From Desulfopila sp. IMCC35008 (lineage in GTDB: Bacteria > Desulfobacterota > Desulfobulbia > Desulfobulbales > Desulfocapsaceae), in the NCBI RefSeq assembly GCF_010646885.2, contig NZ_CP050700.1, forward strand, positions 4,676,501 through 4,740,500: a DNA stretch of 64,000 nt, written 5' to 3'. Within the stretch, counting starts at the first letter, position 1. Each line of letters starts with the position of its first letter. The position numbers were made by a program, and so were the translations under genes. Below the pieces are notes generated by a model that made no database searches, was not told the DNA's origin, and was given only the letters and a program-made list of their open reading frames with translations. Below are positions 54,985 through 62,706 of this stretch, in pieces.

Positions 54985-55025
54985 GCCCTTTGTTTTCCCT
55001 CTCTTAAGAGCAGGGAACAAAGGGC
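54985..55025 (+). terminator. Stem-loop after the acyl-CoA synthetase gene
   Basis: GCCCTTTGTT..TCCCT pairs with AGGGA..ACAAAGGGC with a small bulge. It has no clear T-tract afterwards, so termination is probable rather than certain. Confidence 0.5.
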
Positions 55026-55144
55026 TATCTCCAGCCCTACCTGACTGACTGCAACCACGACGAGCATATGACTCGTTCTGTAAAATATTCGGAAAGTATT
55101 TTTTTTCTTGCCTTCAAAATGTAAAAGATGTATCAGGAAGTAAA

Positions 55145-55154
55145 TGTCGACAAT
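55145..55154 (+). promoter_or_regulatory. Operator-like site TGTCGACAAT upstream of the GntR gene
   Basis: Contains the palindrome TGTCGACA, 44 bp before the regulator's start codon. The identical 10-mer recurs at 55900-55909 before the ATP-grasp operon, as expected for autoregulation plus control of the neighbouring operon by the GntR-family protein. Confidence 0.6.
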
Positions 55155-55197
55155 CGACTAAGATCGCAGAACGAAATGTTTGAACAGGACAAAAAGA

Positions 55198-55845
55198 ATG
55201 GTCATCGTAAAGCGCACCTATAAGGATCAGGTCGTTGAATATCTGTACAATCTGATACTCGAGGGAACCCTCACTGCCGGTGATCAGGTAAAGGAAAGCT
55301 CTCTTTCTACAGAAATGGGCATAAGCAGGGCGCCCATCCGTGAAGGCCTCAAAGATCTTATCAGCAATGGAATCATCGAATACCGTCCGCAAGTCGGCAA
55401 CTTCATCACCCAGCTCTCCCCAAAAGAAATCGTCGACGCTTACATTACCCGCGGAGTCCTGGAAGGATATGCGATAGGAACCACCCACGACCAGTTTAAT
55501 GAGGAAGAGATCGACGAGCTAAGCGGTATGGCCAGGATGATGGAAAAATATGCCCGGAAGGACAATCGAAAAATGGTCGTCCAGGTTGGTGACGATTTCC
55601 ACAGCCTCCTTATCAGTAAGAATAATAACATCCAGCTCATTGAATACACCCAACGATTGAGTCTCAAACTGCACATTCTCTTTTATAAGCACTGGTCTAA
55701 ACTGTACAGTCAGGAAGAGATTGGTAACCGTCACCAGCGGATAGTTGATGCCCTTACATCAGGCGATGCCTTTCGGGTCGAAAACGTCATCCGCGAACAC
55801 TACACCGAAACCGGAACCAAAATAGCGGCCCTGCAAAAAGGGTAG
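55198..55845 (+). CDS. GntR-family transcriptional regulator (FCD subfamily)
   Basis: A 215-residue DNA-binding protein. The N-terminal winged helix-turn-helix (about 5-70) has KDQVVEYLYNLILEGTLTAGDQVKESSLSTEMGISRAPIREGLKDL, the GntR signature. The C-terminal FCD ligand domain has DAYITRGVLEGYA, DDFHSLLI and HQRIVDALTSGD with the histidines and aspartate that bind a metal in this family. The effector is probably a small carboxylate or amino acid. The ATG at 55198 is preferred over the TTG six codons upstream; AGGA precedes it. The next gene starts 99 bp downstream, with a matching operator between them. Confidence 0.92.
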   Translation: MVIVKRTYKDQVVEYLYNLILEGTLTAGDQVKESSLSTEMGISRAPIREGLKDLISNGIIEYRPQVGNFITQLSPKEIVDAYITRGVLEGYAIGTTHDQFNEEEIDELSGMARMMEKYARKDNRKMVVQVGDDFHSLLISKNNNIQLIEYTQRLSLKLHILFYKHWSKLYSQEEIGNRHQRIVDALTSGDAFRVENVIREHYTETGTKIAALQKG

Positions 55846-55897
55846 CGAGGAAATAGAAGGAAAAGATGATTGTCAGCGGAAATCACTCACAATGCAC

Positions 55898-55909
55898 ATT
55901 GTCGACAAT
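55898..55909 (+). promoter_or_regulatory. Perfect palindromic operator ATTGTCGACAAT before the ATP-grasp operon
   Basis: A 12-bp perfect palindrome 36 bp before the ATP-grasp start. It shares TGTCGACAAT with the site before the GntR gene. This is the best candidate for the regulator's binding site. Confidence 0.65.
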
Positions 55910-55944
55910 AGACGTTCTACATTCCACAGGAGACATTTGACAAA

Positions 55945-57402
55945 ATGTTTATACCTACCCTGCTGTCACCGGACACAAGTGTAACAACAAAAGAAACCAG
56001 CGATATCCTGTATTCCAATTTCAGTTACAACCCGGACACCTACTACTTCCTCTATGTCGGGGATCTGAAAAATTACAGCCTGAACTACTTTGTCCGGGAG
56101 ACCCTGGCCAGGAGGCTGAACAAGAACAATGTGCAGTTTATAGCCATCGTTCCCGATGTCTGTGTTCAGTACAATTACGCTAATATTCTTGTCATCAATC
56201 CGGTAGCGACCGAAGACATGATCACTAACCACACCTTCAGTGGGTTGACGACACCGCCGAGGATGAGCTGCAGGTTAAAATCTTCCACCTTTATGAGCGC
56301 TGTCTCAAAGAGTCAAACCATACGTCTGCTGATCGAGACCATCCTCCAACACCAGAACCAGTTGTACGTCAACCTCTACGAAAGCCTGGTTGAGATGACC
56401 CTGGATTCTATCGATGGCGTATCTGTCCTCGGCCCAGACAAAAATATAGCCAAACAGTTTAACGACAAGGTTTTTCAGAGAAACAACCTCTCTCACATCG
56501 TACCCCTCATTGAGGGCTACTGCTGCCGAAATCGTAAGGAGCTCCTGCAAACAACCGCAACCCTATGGGACACCTGGAAAGACGGCGTTTTTGTCAGCAG
56601 CGCCTACTCTGCCGGAGGAGCCAACTCTGCTGTCACCCATTGCCAGCAAGAGGTCGAGACTAAATTCACCGACGAATATTGTGATTACCTGGTCACAAAG
56701 TATCTTCCGCATGATCTCGACCCGACCGTACTAGGCGTTGTCGCTAACGAAAACGAAGTGTTTATCGCCGGGATAGCCGACCAGGTCATTCAGGATGGTA
56801 ACCGGTTCGTCGGTTCCACCTTTCCGACAGTCGCCACCAAAGAGCAACAAAAGCAACTTCGCGACTACACAATCGCAGTAGGCCAGGAGCTTGGTAAGGC
56901 AGGATACAGGGGAATCTTTGGCTGTGACTACCTGATCGATAAAAAGGGCGAGATCCGGTTCCTCGAGATCAATGCCCGCAAACAGGGGACTACCCTGGAG
57001 TTTTGTTTCACCATGGAACAAACCCTGCCCGAGGGATCGCCCATGTTGCCGGAATTGGAATATTACGCTGTAACCGAAAACAGGTTTCCACCAAATACCG
57101 TTGAGATGAACGGAAACCACCGTTCCATCCATTGGGGTACCTACAATTACAAACTCACCTCCAAACAACTCACCACCGGCTACATCCCACAGAACCCATA
57201 TGAACGGGAAACCTTCAAGAAGATTGCCCATAAGGAGCTCATCAAGGACTTTGCCATCCTCGAACACCTGGGCACCAATTTCCTGGTGCAACCCGGAACT
57301 TTTCTGGCCCGGGTGGTATCAGTTGCACGCTGTGCTGAAGACGTCTCCGAGGGCCTTTGCCAGGGCGTCGGATTTATAAAACAAACTATCACTGAGGCTT
57401 AA
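55945..57402 (+). CDS. ATP-grasp domain ligase of unknown substrate
   Basis: A 485-residue protein. The central part has an ATP-grasp fold: GIFGCDYLIDKKGEIRFLEINARKQGT at about 328-350 supplies the acidic and Asn Mg-ATP ligands (D, E, N), followed by R. ATP-grasp enzymes join a carboxylate to an amine or thiol through an acylphosphate. The N-terminal 100 residues (YYFLYVGDLKNYS...) form a preATP-like domain and the C-terminal region is unfamiliar. It is the first gene of a three-gene operon (8 bp before the next gene), with a radical SAM aminomutase-like enzyme and an M20 peptidase, so it may ligate a beta-amino acid. Substrate unknown. Confidence 0.85.
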   Translation: MFIPTLLSPDTSVTTKETSDILYSNFSYNPDTYYFLYVGDLKNYSLNYFVRETLARRLNKNNVQFIAIVPDVCVQYNYANILVINPVATEDMITNHTFSGLTTPPRMSCRLKSSTFMSAVSKSQTIRLLIETILQHQNQLYVNLYESLVEMTLDSIDGVSVLGPDKNIAKQFNDKVFQRNNLSHIVPLIEGYCCRNRKELLQTTATLWDTWKDGVFVSSAYSAGGANSAVTHCQQEVETKFTDEYCDYLVTKYLPHDLDPTVLGVVANENEVFIAGIADQVIQDGNRFVGSTFPTVATKEQQKQLRDYTIAVGQELGKAGYRGIFGCDYLIDKKGEIRFLEINARKQGTTLEFCFTMEQTLPEGSPMLPELEYYAVTENRFPPNTVEMNGNHRSIHWGTYNYKLTSKQLTTGYIPQNPYERETFKKIAHKELIKDFAILEHLGTNFLVQPGTFLARVVSVARCAEDVSEGLCQGVGFIKQTITEA

Positions 57403-57410
57403 CGCGAACC

Positions 57411-58988
57411 ATGAACGCACCCCGACAGACAACAGAAGAAACCAAGCTGGACAACTATACTGAAGATCTCCTGAACGAACTTTTTGCAGACAGCAACAAT
57501 GACACAAGTGATGACAAACACCTCGTCGATACTATCGTAACGCTCCATGCAAAGGCTATGGAATCATCCCTGACGGGTCCGATCGTTGCACTCTATCAGG
57601 CACTGCTGGAAGCACAGCAGGCAGCATCGCTGACACCAGCGGCTTTTAACATCTCACGGGACGACCTGGTTCAACTGGCTGTCAAACATGAACAGATCGA
57701 CGAACACATGGTTTCGATAGGAGGCAGGGTCTCTCAGGCATTGCCTATAGCAAGCACCGCCAACGCGCGTGTCGAGGAGTATCTGGCCAGGAAAGATACC
57801 GAGGCCCCCAGTGGCATCGAACAGTGGGAGCAAATACAGGAAAACATAAGTCGGATCAAGCGCGAACTGAAAATGAGCGACGATGACTGGAACTCATTTT
57901 CCGGGCAGATCCGTAACGCCGTCGATTCTGTAGACACCCTTGCCAAACTGATCGATCTGCCTGCTGATGTCCTTGCGTCGATCGCCGATGTGACCAAATC
58001 GTACCGGATGCGCCTCACCCCCTATTACACCAGTCTTATAATGCCGGGTGTCCTGAACGATCCTGTGATGCTGCAGTCGGTACCCACCGGTGAAATGATC
58101 GATAACGGTGGTATAGAGATCCCGCCGGTGGCAGCAGACCATTCCCCGGCTCGCCTTATCGACCAGTTTTATCCTCGGGTCCTGACCATAAAAGCAACCA
58201 ATATGTGCGCCATGTACTGCACCCATTGTCTGCGTCTGGCCCATATCGGCAGGAAAGACAAGGTCTACTCCAAAGATGCCTATGGTGAAGCACTCGATTA
58301 TATCCGGAACAACAAGCGGGTGCGCGACGTACTGATCACCGGTGGTGACGCCTTTGTCCTGCCGAACTCTCTGCTCGAGTGGCTGTTGGGTGAGCTCGAC
58401 GCAATCGACCACCTAAAGACCAAGCGATTGGGAACACGAATCCCGGTTACTGCCCCGATGCGGATCGACAATGAACTGCTCGATATTCTGGAAGCCAGCA
58501 ATGACAAGAAACCGATACGTGTCGTCACCCAGATTAATACCCCGCAGGAAATCACTCCCGTCTCCCAGGACGCCTTCAGACAGATATCCAAAAGAACCTT
58601 CACCGTGCTCAACCAGGCGGTGCTGCTGAAGGGCATCAATGACACCCGGGTGAAAATGTGGAAATTGTGCGAGACGGTTCACGAATCCTATGTCCGCCCC
58701 TATTACCTGTTTAACTGCAGCTACCGCAACCCGCAATTCAAACATTTCAGGGTTCCGATAAACGTTGGCCAGGACCTGGTGGAATCAATGTACGGCAATA
58801 TCCCGGGTGACGCCATACCCCGCTACATTGCTACCGCAGGCGGAAAGATCCCATTGCACCGTACCAATGTAGTCTCCCTGGACAACTCTGAGATTACATT
58901 GAGGAAACCGTGGAGCGGTGAAGAGGTCAGCTATCCGGATGTTGACCCGGAAGTTTATGCAAACGAGGCATTCGCTTTCAGGAGATGA
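57411..58988 (+). CDS. KamA-like radical SAM aminomutase with N-terminal extension
   Basis: A 525-residue radical SAM enzyme of the lysine 2,3-aminomutase family. The [4Fe-4S] motif is C266-AMY-C270-TH-C273, and the PLP-binding lysine is K479 in ATAGGKIP. The distance between them (213) equals that in clostridial KamA (C125 to K337, from memory). Family segments include ITGGDAFVLPNSLLEWLLGELD and RLGTRIPVTAPMRI. About 140 residues are added at the N-terminus relative to KamA, without a recognised fold. KamA enzymes move an alpha-amino group to the beta position; EF-P lysine modification (EpmB) is another use. Operon context with ATP-grasp and M20 genes points to a small-molecule role. Confidence 0.88.
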   Translation: MNAPRQTTEETKLDNYTEDLLNELFADSNNDTSDDKHLVDTIVTLHAKAMESSLTGPIVALYQALLEAQQAASLTPAAFNISRDDLVQLAVKHEQIDEHMVSIGGRVSQALPIASTANARVEEYLARKDTEAPSGIEQWEQIQENISRIKRELKMSDDDWNSFSGQIRNAVDSVDTLAKLIDLPADVLASIADVTKSYRMRLTPYYTSLIMPGVLNDPVMLQSVPTGEMIDNGGIEIPPVAADHSPARLIDQFYPRVLTIKATNMCAMYCTHCLRLAHIGRKDKVYSKDAYGEALDYIRNNKRVRDVLITGGDAFVLPNSLLEWLLGELDAIDHLKTKRLGTRIPVTAPMRIDNELLDILEASNDKKPIRVVTQINTPQEITPVSQDAFRQISKRTFTVLNQAVLLKGINDTRVKMWKLCETVHESYVRPYYLFNCSYRNPQFKHFRVPINVGQDLVESMYGNIPGDAIPRYIATAGGKIPLHRTNVVSLDNSEITLRKPWSGEEVSYPDVDPEVYANEAFAFRR

Positions 58989-58998
58989 TGATTCCCCC

Positions 58999-60189
58999 AT
59001 GAATCAACTCAAAACATATCTTGCCGGGCAGGAGCAGGAGCAGCTCCGTTTTTTACGCGAGCTGGTCCTGCAACCGAGTTACTCCGGCAGCAAACAGGAT
59101 GTTGATAATGCCGGAGCAATAATAGCCAAAGAGCTTGACATGCTGCCAATGCGGACAGAGGTTGTCCGTCAGGATGAGACAGGTAATCATCTCCTGTTTC
59201 GCTCCCCCGCCTGTGACAACCAGCACGGTTCAATCCTGCTGGTCGGCCATATGGATACGGTCTTTCCACGGGACAGTGGCTTTGACAGCTACCGGGAAAA
59301 GGACGGTAAAGTTTTCGGCCCTGGTGTCATAGATATGAAAGGCGGACTTGTTGCTGCCGTCTTCGCCCTCAAGGCACTACACCATCAAGGTTTACTGGAC
59401 ACCATCCCCATCACCCTGCTCTGTAATTCAGACGAAGAGATCGGTTCGCCCACTTCCAAAGAGATGATCACCAAAGAAGCTCAAAAAGCGCTCTTCGGTC
59501 TTGTCTTTGAGTGCGGTGGACTCTCAGGGGAAATCGTTACCGGCCGGAAAGGAAAAAACGGATTTAACCTGACAGTAAGCGGACGCGCCGGTCACGCTGC
59601 CTTTTCCGGAGTAGAGAAGGCCAGTGCCATTCTGGAAATGGCCCATAAGATTATCGCCATCGAAAAACTGAACAATTCACGACGCCAGCTGGTCGTCAAT
59701 GTCGGAACTGTTAAAGGTGGCCTCGGTCCGAATACGGTACCGGATAGCGCCTCCGCCAGTATAGACACCCGGTTCCTCAGCCAGCTCGATGGACAGGAAT
59801 GTATAGAAGCTCTCACCCGTATCACCACAAACTGTACCATCCCTGGGACATCCGGAGAACTCATATATACCGGTGGCCGACTCCCCATGGAACAATCGGC
59901 TGGCAATGATATACTATTCCGACTCATTGAAGCGGAGTCCAAACGACTCGGCCAGAAAGTCCTTGCTGAACTGAGAAGTGGCGTATCAGATGCCAACACC
60001 ATGGCCTCTGCCGGGCTCCCAGTCGTTGATGGCATGGGCCCGAGAGGTGACTGCGACCATAGCGACCGGGAATACATGATTCGTGACAGTCTGCCCGAAA
60101 AAACACTGCTTGCCGCCCGGGTAATTGCAACTGGCTGGCAACAGCTCCAGCAAGGCAACCTCTCCTTTTCAGCTGCCCTTCGAAATTGA
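58999..60189 (+). CDS. M20-family metallopeptidase (carboxypeptidase/deacylase)
   Basis: A 396-residue two-zinc hydrolase. The active-site signatures are GHMDTVFPRD near residue 80, DMKGG near residue 110 (bridging Asp) and CNSDEEIGSPTS near residue 140 (catalytic and ligand Glu), with a C-terminal DCDHSDREYM ligand. The family includes glutamate carboxypeptidases, ArgE/DapE and LysK deacylases that remove an acyl or peptide group from amino acids. It is the last gene of the operon, 10 bp after the aminomutase-like gene. It could unblock or hydrolyse the product of the ATP-grasp enzyme. A longer frame overlapping the previous gene is rejected. Confidence 0.9.
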   Translation: MNQLKTYLAGQEQEQLRFLRELVLQPSYSGSKQDVDNAGAIIAKELDMLPMRTEVVRQDETGNHLLFRSPACDNQHGSILLVGHMDTVFPRDSGFDSYREKDGKVFGPGVIDMKGGLVAAVFALKALHHQGLLDTIPITLLCNSDEEIGSPTSKEMITKEAQKALFGLVFECGGLSGEIVTGRKGKNGFNLTVSGRAGHAAFSGVEKASAILEMAHKIIAIEKLNNSRRQLVVNVGTVKGGLGPNTVPDSASASIDTRFLSQLDGQECIEALTRITTNCTIPGTSGELIYTGGRLPMEQSAGNDILFRLIEAESKRLGQKVLAELRSGVSDANTMASAGLPVVDGMGPRGDCDHSDREYMIRDSLPEKTLLAARVIATGWQQLQQGNLSFSAALRN

Positions 60190-60213
60190 CTTGTTTTCTT
60201 TACTTTCTCCACC

Positions 60214-60256
60214 GAGCCCATGTTTTTTACCCTGAAAATGTGGGCTCACCCTTTTT
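60214..60256 (+). terminator. Terminator-like stem-loop after the M20 gene
   Basis: GAGCCCA / TGGGCTC arms with a 20-nt loop are followed by ACCCTTTTTCCC. Confidence 0.6.
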
Positions 60257-60383
60257 CCCGTTTGTCTCTATTCTCCTGAAAAATCATTCCATATTATCAG
60301 GAATTGAGGTATGAATTTATTGTTTCCAAAGCACCAATTCCATATCTTCCATTTCTTTAACCATAACCGTTGGAGGGTTGTTC

Positions 60384-61964
60384 ATGATGCGTCTGAGAAT
60401 CTTTCGTAACCTGGCACTTGCAGCCTGTGTACTGTTGTTGACAAATGGTGTCGCCCTGGCCAAGGAATACCAGCTCACCATTCTGCATACCAATGATCAT
60501 CACGGTCACTTCCAGAAATTCGCGCCCTATCCGGTACAGGATGTGGGCGGGCTTGCAGCACAATCAACGCTGGTCAATGTCGTACGCGCAGAGGTGGAAA
60601 AAGCGGGTGGCCATGTCCTGTTGCTCTCGGCCGGTGATGTAAATACCGGTGTACCGGAATCCGACCTGCTTGATGCGGAACCAGATTTCAAGATGATGAA
60701 CATGATCGGTTATGATGCCATGACACTTGGCAATCATGAATTTGACAATCCCCGGGAGGTCCTGCAAAAACAAAAGGGGTGGGCATCCTTTCCCTTCCTG
60801 TCGGCAAATATCGTCAGCAAGGAGTCAGGTGAATTGCTGGTAGAACCTTATACCATCAAGGAAATCGATGGATTAAAGGTGGCCATTCTGGGACTCACTA
60901 CCGAAAAAGTCCCTACTCTGGTGCTCCCCGACAACGTCAAGGATCTTCAATTTCTTAATGTTATTGAAACGGCCAGAAAATATGTGCCGGAGCTCAAAAA
61001 ACAGGCGGACCTGGTCATTGCCCTGACCCATATCGGCTACTACAAGCCGGAATCCGGAAAAACAGGTGATGTACAGCTGGCCGAAGCGGTTCCTGGCATC
61101 GATGTTATTGTCGGCGGCCACACCCACACCACCCTGGATGAGCCAGTTGTGGTTGGCACGACCCTGATTGTGCAGGCTGACGGATATTCTGAAAAAGTCG
61201 GGCGGCTGAACCTAACTGTTGATAGTGAAAAAGACCAGTTGGTGGCACACAGCTACGAGCTGATGCCTGTGAACGGAAAAAAACGGGTCAAATACAACGG
61301 CAAGAAATATTACAGCTATGTCGGCACCGGATTTGTCGAAGACCAGGAGATCCTGGAAGCTATGAAACCGTATCTTGAAGGTGCGGACAAGCTACTTAAT
61401 AAACCTGTCGGTACCGCTACGACCGAACTGGTCGGCGGTAAAAGTATCAGCCGCTCCCAGGAGACCAACCTTGGCAACCTGATCACAGACAGTATGCGGG
61501 CCAAGACCGGGGCGGACATCGCCATGCAAAATGGTGGCGGCATCCGGGCCGGGATAGCACCAGGCACCATTACCTATCGTGATGTGCTCACCGTCCAGCC
61601 TTTTGGCAACACCCTGGTCGAGTTGCAGTTGACTGGCGCCCAGGTGGTTGAAGTCCTTGACCTGGCGGCAACCCAAGTCGAAAGTGGCGGGTTTCTACAC
61701 CTCTCAGGCCTGACAGTCACCTATAACCAACAGGCAGGAAAAGCAGAAAAGGTTATGGTCGGTAAGCAACCTATCGATCTGGAGAAGACTTACAAGGTTG
61801 TAACCAACAACTTTGTTGCCGCCGGTGGAGACGGTTACAAAATGCTCAAGCCTCTGGCGAAGTACGATACCGGCTATGTTGATGCGGAAGCGACCATGGA
61901 ATTTATTCAAAACCGGAACCAGGTCGACCCGAAAGTGGAAGGCCGGATCACCATCGTGAAATAG
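60384..61964 (+). CDS. Secreted 5'-nucleotidase (UshA/NadN-like)
   Basis: A 526-residue periplasmic metallophosphatase. The signal peptide (LALAACVLLLTNGVALA) is cleaved near residue 27. The calcineurin-like catalytic domain has HTNDHHGHF, SAGDVNTG, LGNHEFDN, THIGYY and GGHTHTTL. The C-terminal 5'-nucleotidase domain has GNLITDSMRAKTGADIAMQNGGGIRAG near residue 370 and NNFVAAGGDGYKM near residue 480, which bind the base. It releases nucleosides or NAD-derived ribosides outside the cytoplasm. The start at 60384 follows GGAGGG by 6 bp. The nearby NAD-salvage genes suggest that NAD or NMN might be among its substrates, an inference only. Confidence 0.93.
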   Translation: MMRLRIFRNLALAACVLLLTNGVALAKEYQLTILHTNDHHGHFQKFAPYPVQDVGGLAAQSTLVNVVRAEVEKAGGHVLLLSAGDVNTGVPESDLLDAEPDFKMMNMIGYDAMTLGNHEFDNPREVLQKQKGWASFPFLSANIVSKESGELLVEPYTIKEIDGLKVAILGLTTEKVPTLVLPDNVKDLQFLNVIETARKYVPELKKQADLVIALTHIGYYKPESGKTGDVQLAEAVPGIDVIVGGHTHTTLDEPVVVGTTLIVQADGYSEKVGRLNLTVDSEKDQLVAHSYELMPVNGKKRVKYNGKKYYSYVGTGFVEDQEILEAMKPYLEGADKLLNKPVGTATTELVGGKSISRSQETNLGNLITDSMRAKTGADIAMQNGGGIRAGIAPGTITYRDVLTVQPFGNTLVELQLTGAQVVEVLDLAATQVESGGFLHLSGLTVTYNQQAGKAEKVMVGKQPIDLEKTYKVVTNNFVAAGGDGYKMLKPLAKYDTGYVDAEATMEFIQNRNQVDPKVEGRITIVK

Positions 61965-61975
61965 GAATCATACGA

Positions 61976-62010
61976 CCCTTGAGGAGCAAAACAACTTCTC
62001 AAGGGTTTTT
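61976..62010 (+). terminator. Rho-independent terminator after the 5'-nucleotidase gene
   Basis: CCCTTGAG / CTCAAGGG arms with a 14-nt loop are followed by TTTTT. Confidence 0.9.
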
Positions 62011-62121
62011 ATGTTGTCTCCACAATAGTATCTCCAAACCTCATTCCATCATGCATTTTCCCGGTTGATATGGTAATGGTTGCGCAAGGCTTCCATCTAT
62101 TATCGATCCAGGTTCAAGATA

Positions 62122-62706
62122 ATGAAAATATCCCTGTATGACAACGATGCTCTTCTTATTGTAGACGTCCAGAACGATTTCCTGCCCGGCGGCAATCTTG
62201 GTGTACCGGAGGGTGATCAGATTGTACCTGTCATCAACAGCTACATCTCCCTGTTCACAAACGCGAAACTTCACGTTTTTGCCAGCCGCGATTACCACCC
62301 GGCAGACCACTGTTCCTTTGCAGAGCAGGGAGGGAGTTGGCCCTCCCACTGCGTTGCAGGAACTAGAGGAGCGGACTTTGCAGCAGGACTCAACCTGCCG
62401 GAAGATGTCTCGATTATTTCAAAAGCAACCGAACAGGATCGCGACGCCTACTCGGCCCTTGAAGCAACCGGATTAAACAATGAGCTCAAACAGCAGCAAG
62501 TCAAAAGGGTTTTTGTCTGCGGCCTTGCCACCGATTATTGTGTACTGGCCTCAGTCCGCGGCCTGCTTCAGGCTGATTTTGAGGTCATACTGCTGGTCGA
62601 TGCCATAAAAGGCGTAAACCTTACGCCTGGGGACAGTGACAAAGCTATAAAGGAAATGCTGGCGAAAGGCGCTGTTAAACTGACCCTGGAAGAACTGGAA
62701 AAATGA
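62122..62706 (+). CDS. pncA: Nicotinamidase
   Basis: Converts nicotinamide to nicotinate in the cytoplasm for NAD salvage. The 194-residue product has the catalytic triad Asp15 (LIVDVQNDF), Lys101 (SKATE) and Cys140 (CGLATDYC), and the metal-binding set Asp57, His59 and His63 (SRDYHPADHC). The length fits PncA. The start at 62122 follows GGTTCAAGATA, with an imperfect ribosome site; a 14-residue longer frame is less likely. Its stop overlaps the start of the next gene (ATGA), so the two are translationally coupled. Confidence 0.93.
   Translation: MKISLYDNDALLIVDVQNDFLPGGNLGVPEGDQIVPVINSYISLFTNAKLHVFASRDYHPADHCSFAEQGGSWPSHCVAGTRGADFAAGLNLPEDVSIISKATEQDRDAYSALEATGLNNELKQQQVKRVFVCGLATDYCVLASVRGLLQADFEVILLVDAIKGVNLTPGDSDKAIKEMLAKGAVKLTLEELEK

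Noticed and set aside
57411..58988. EpmB, the elongation factor P lysine aminomutase
   Set aside because: It has KamA-type length and spacing plus an extension, and no epmA or efp gene is adjacent; a small-molecule substrate fits the operon better.
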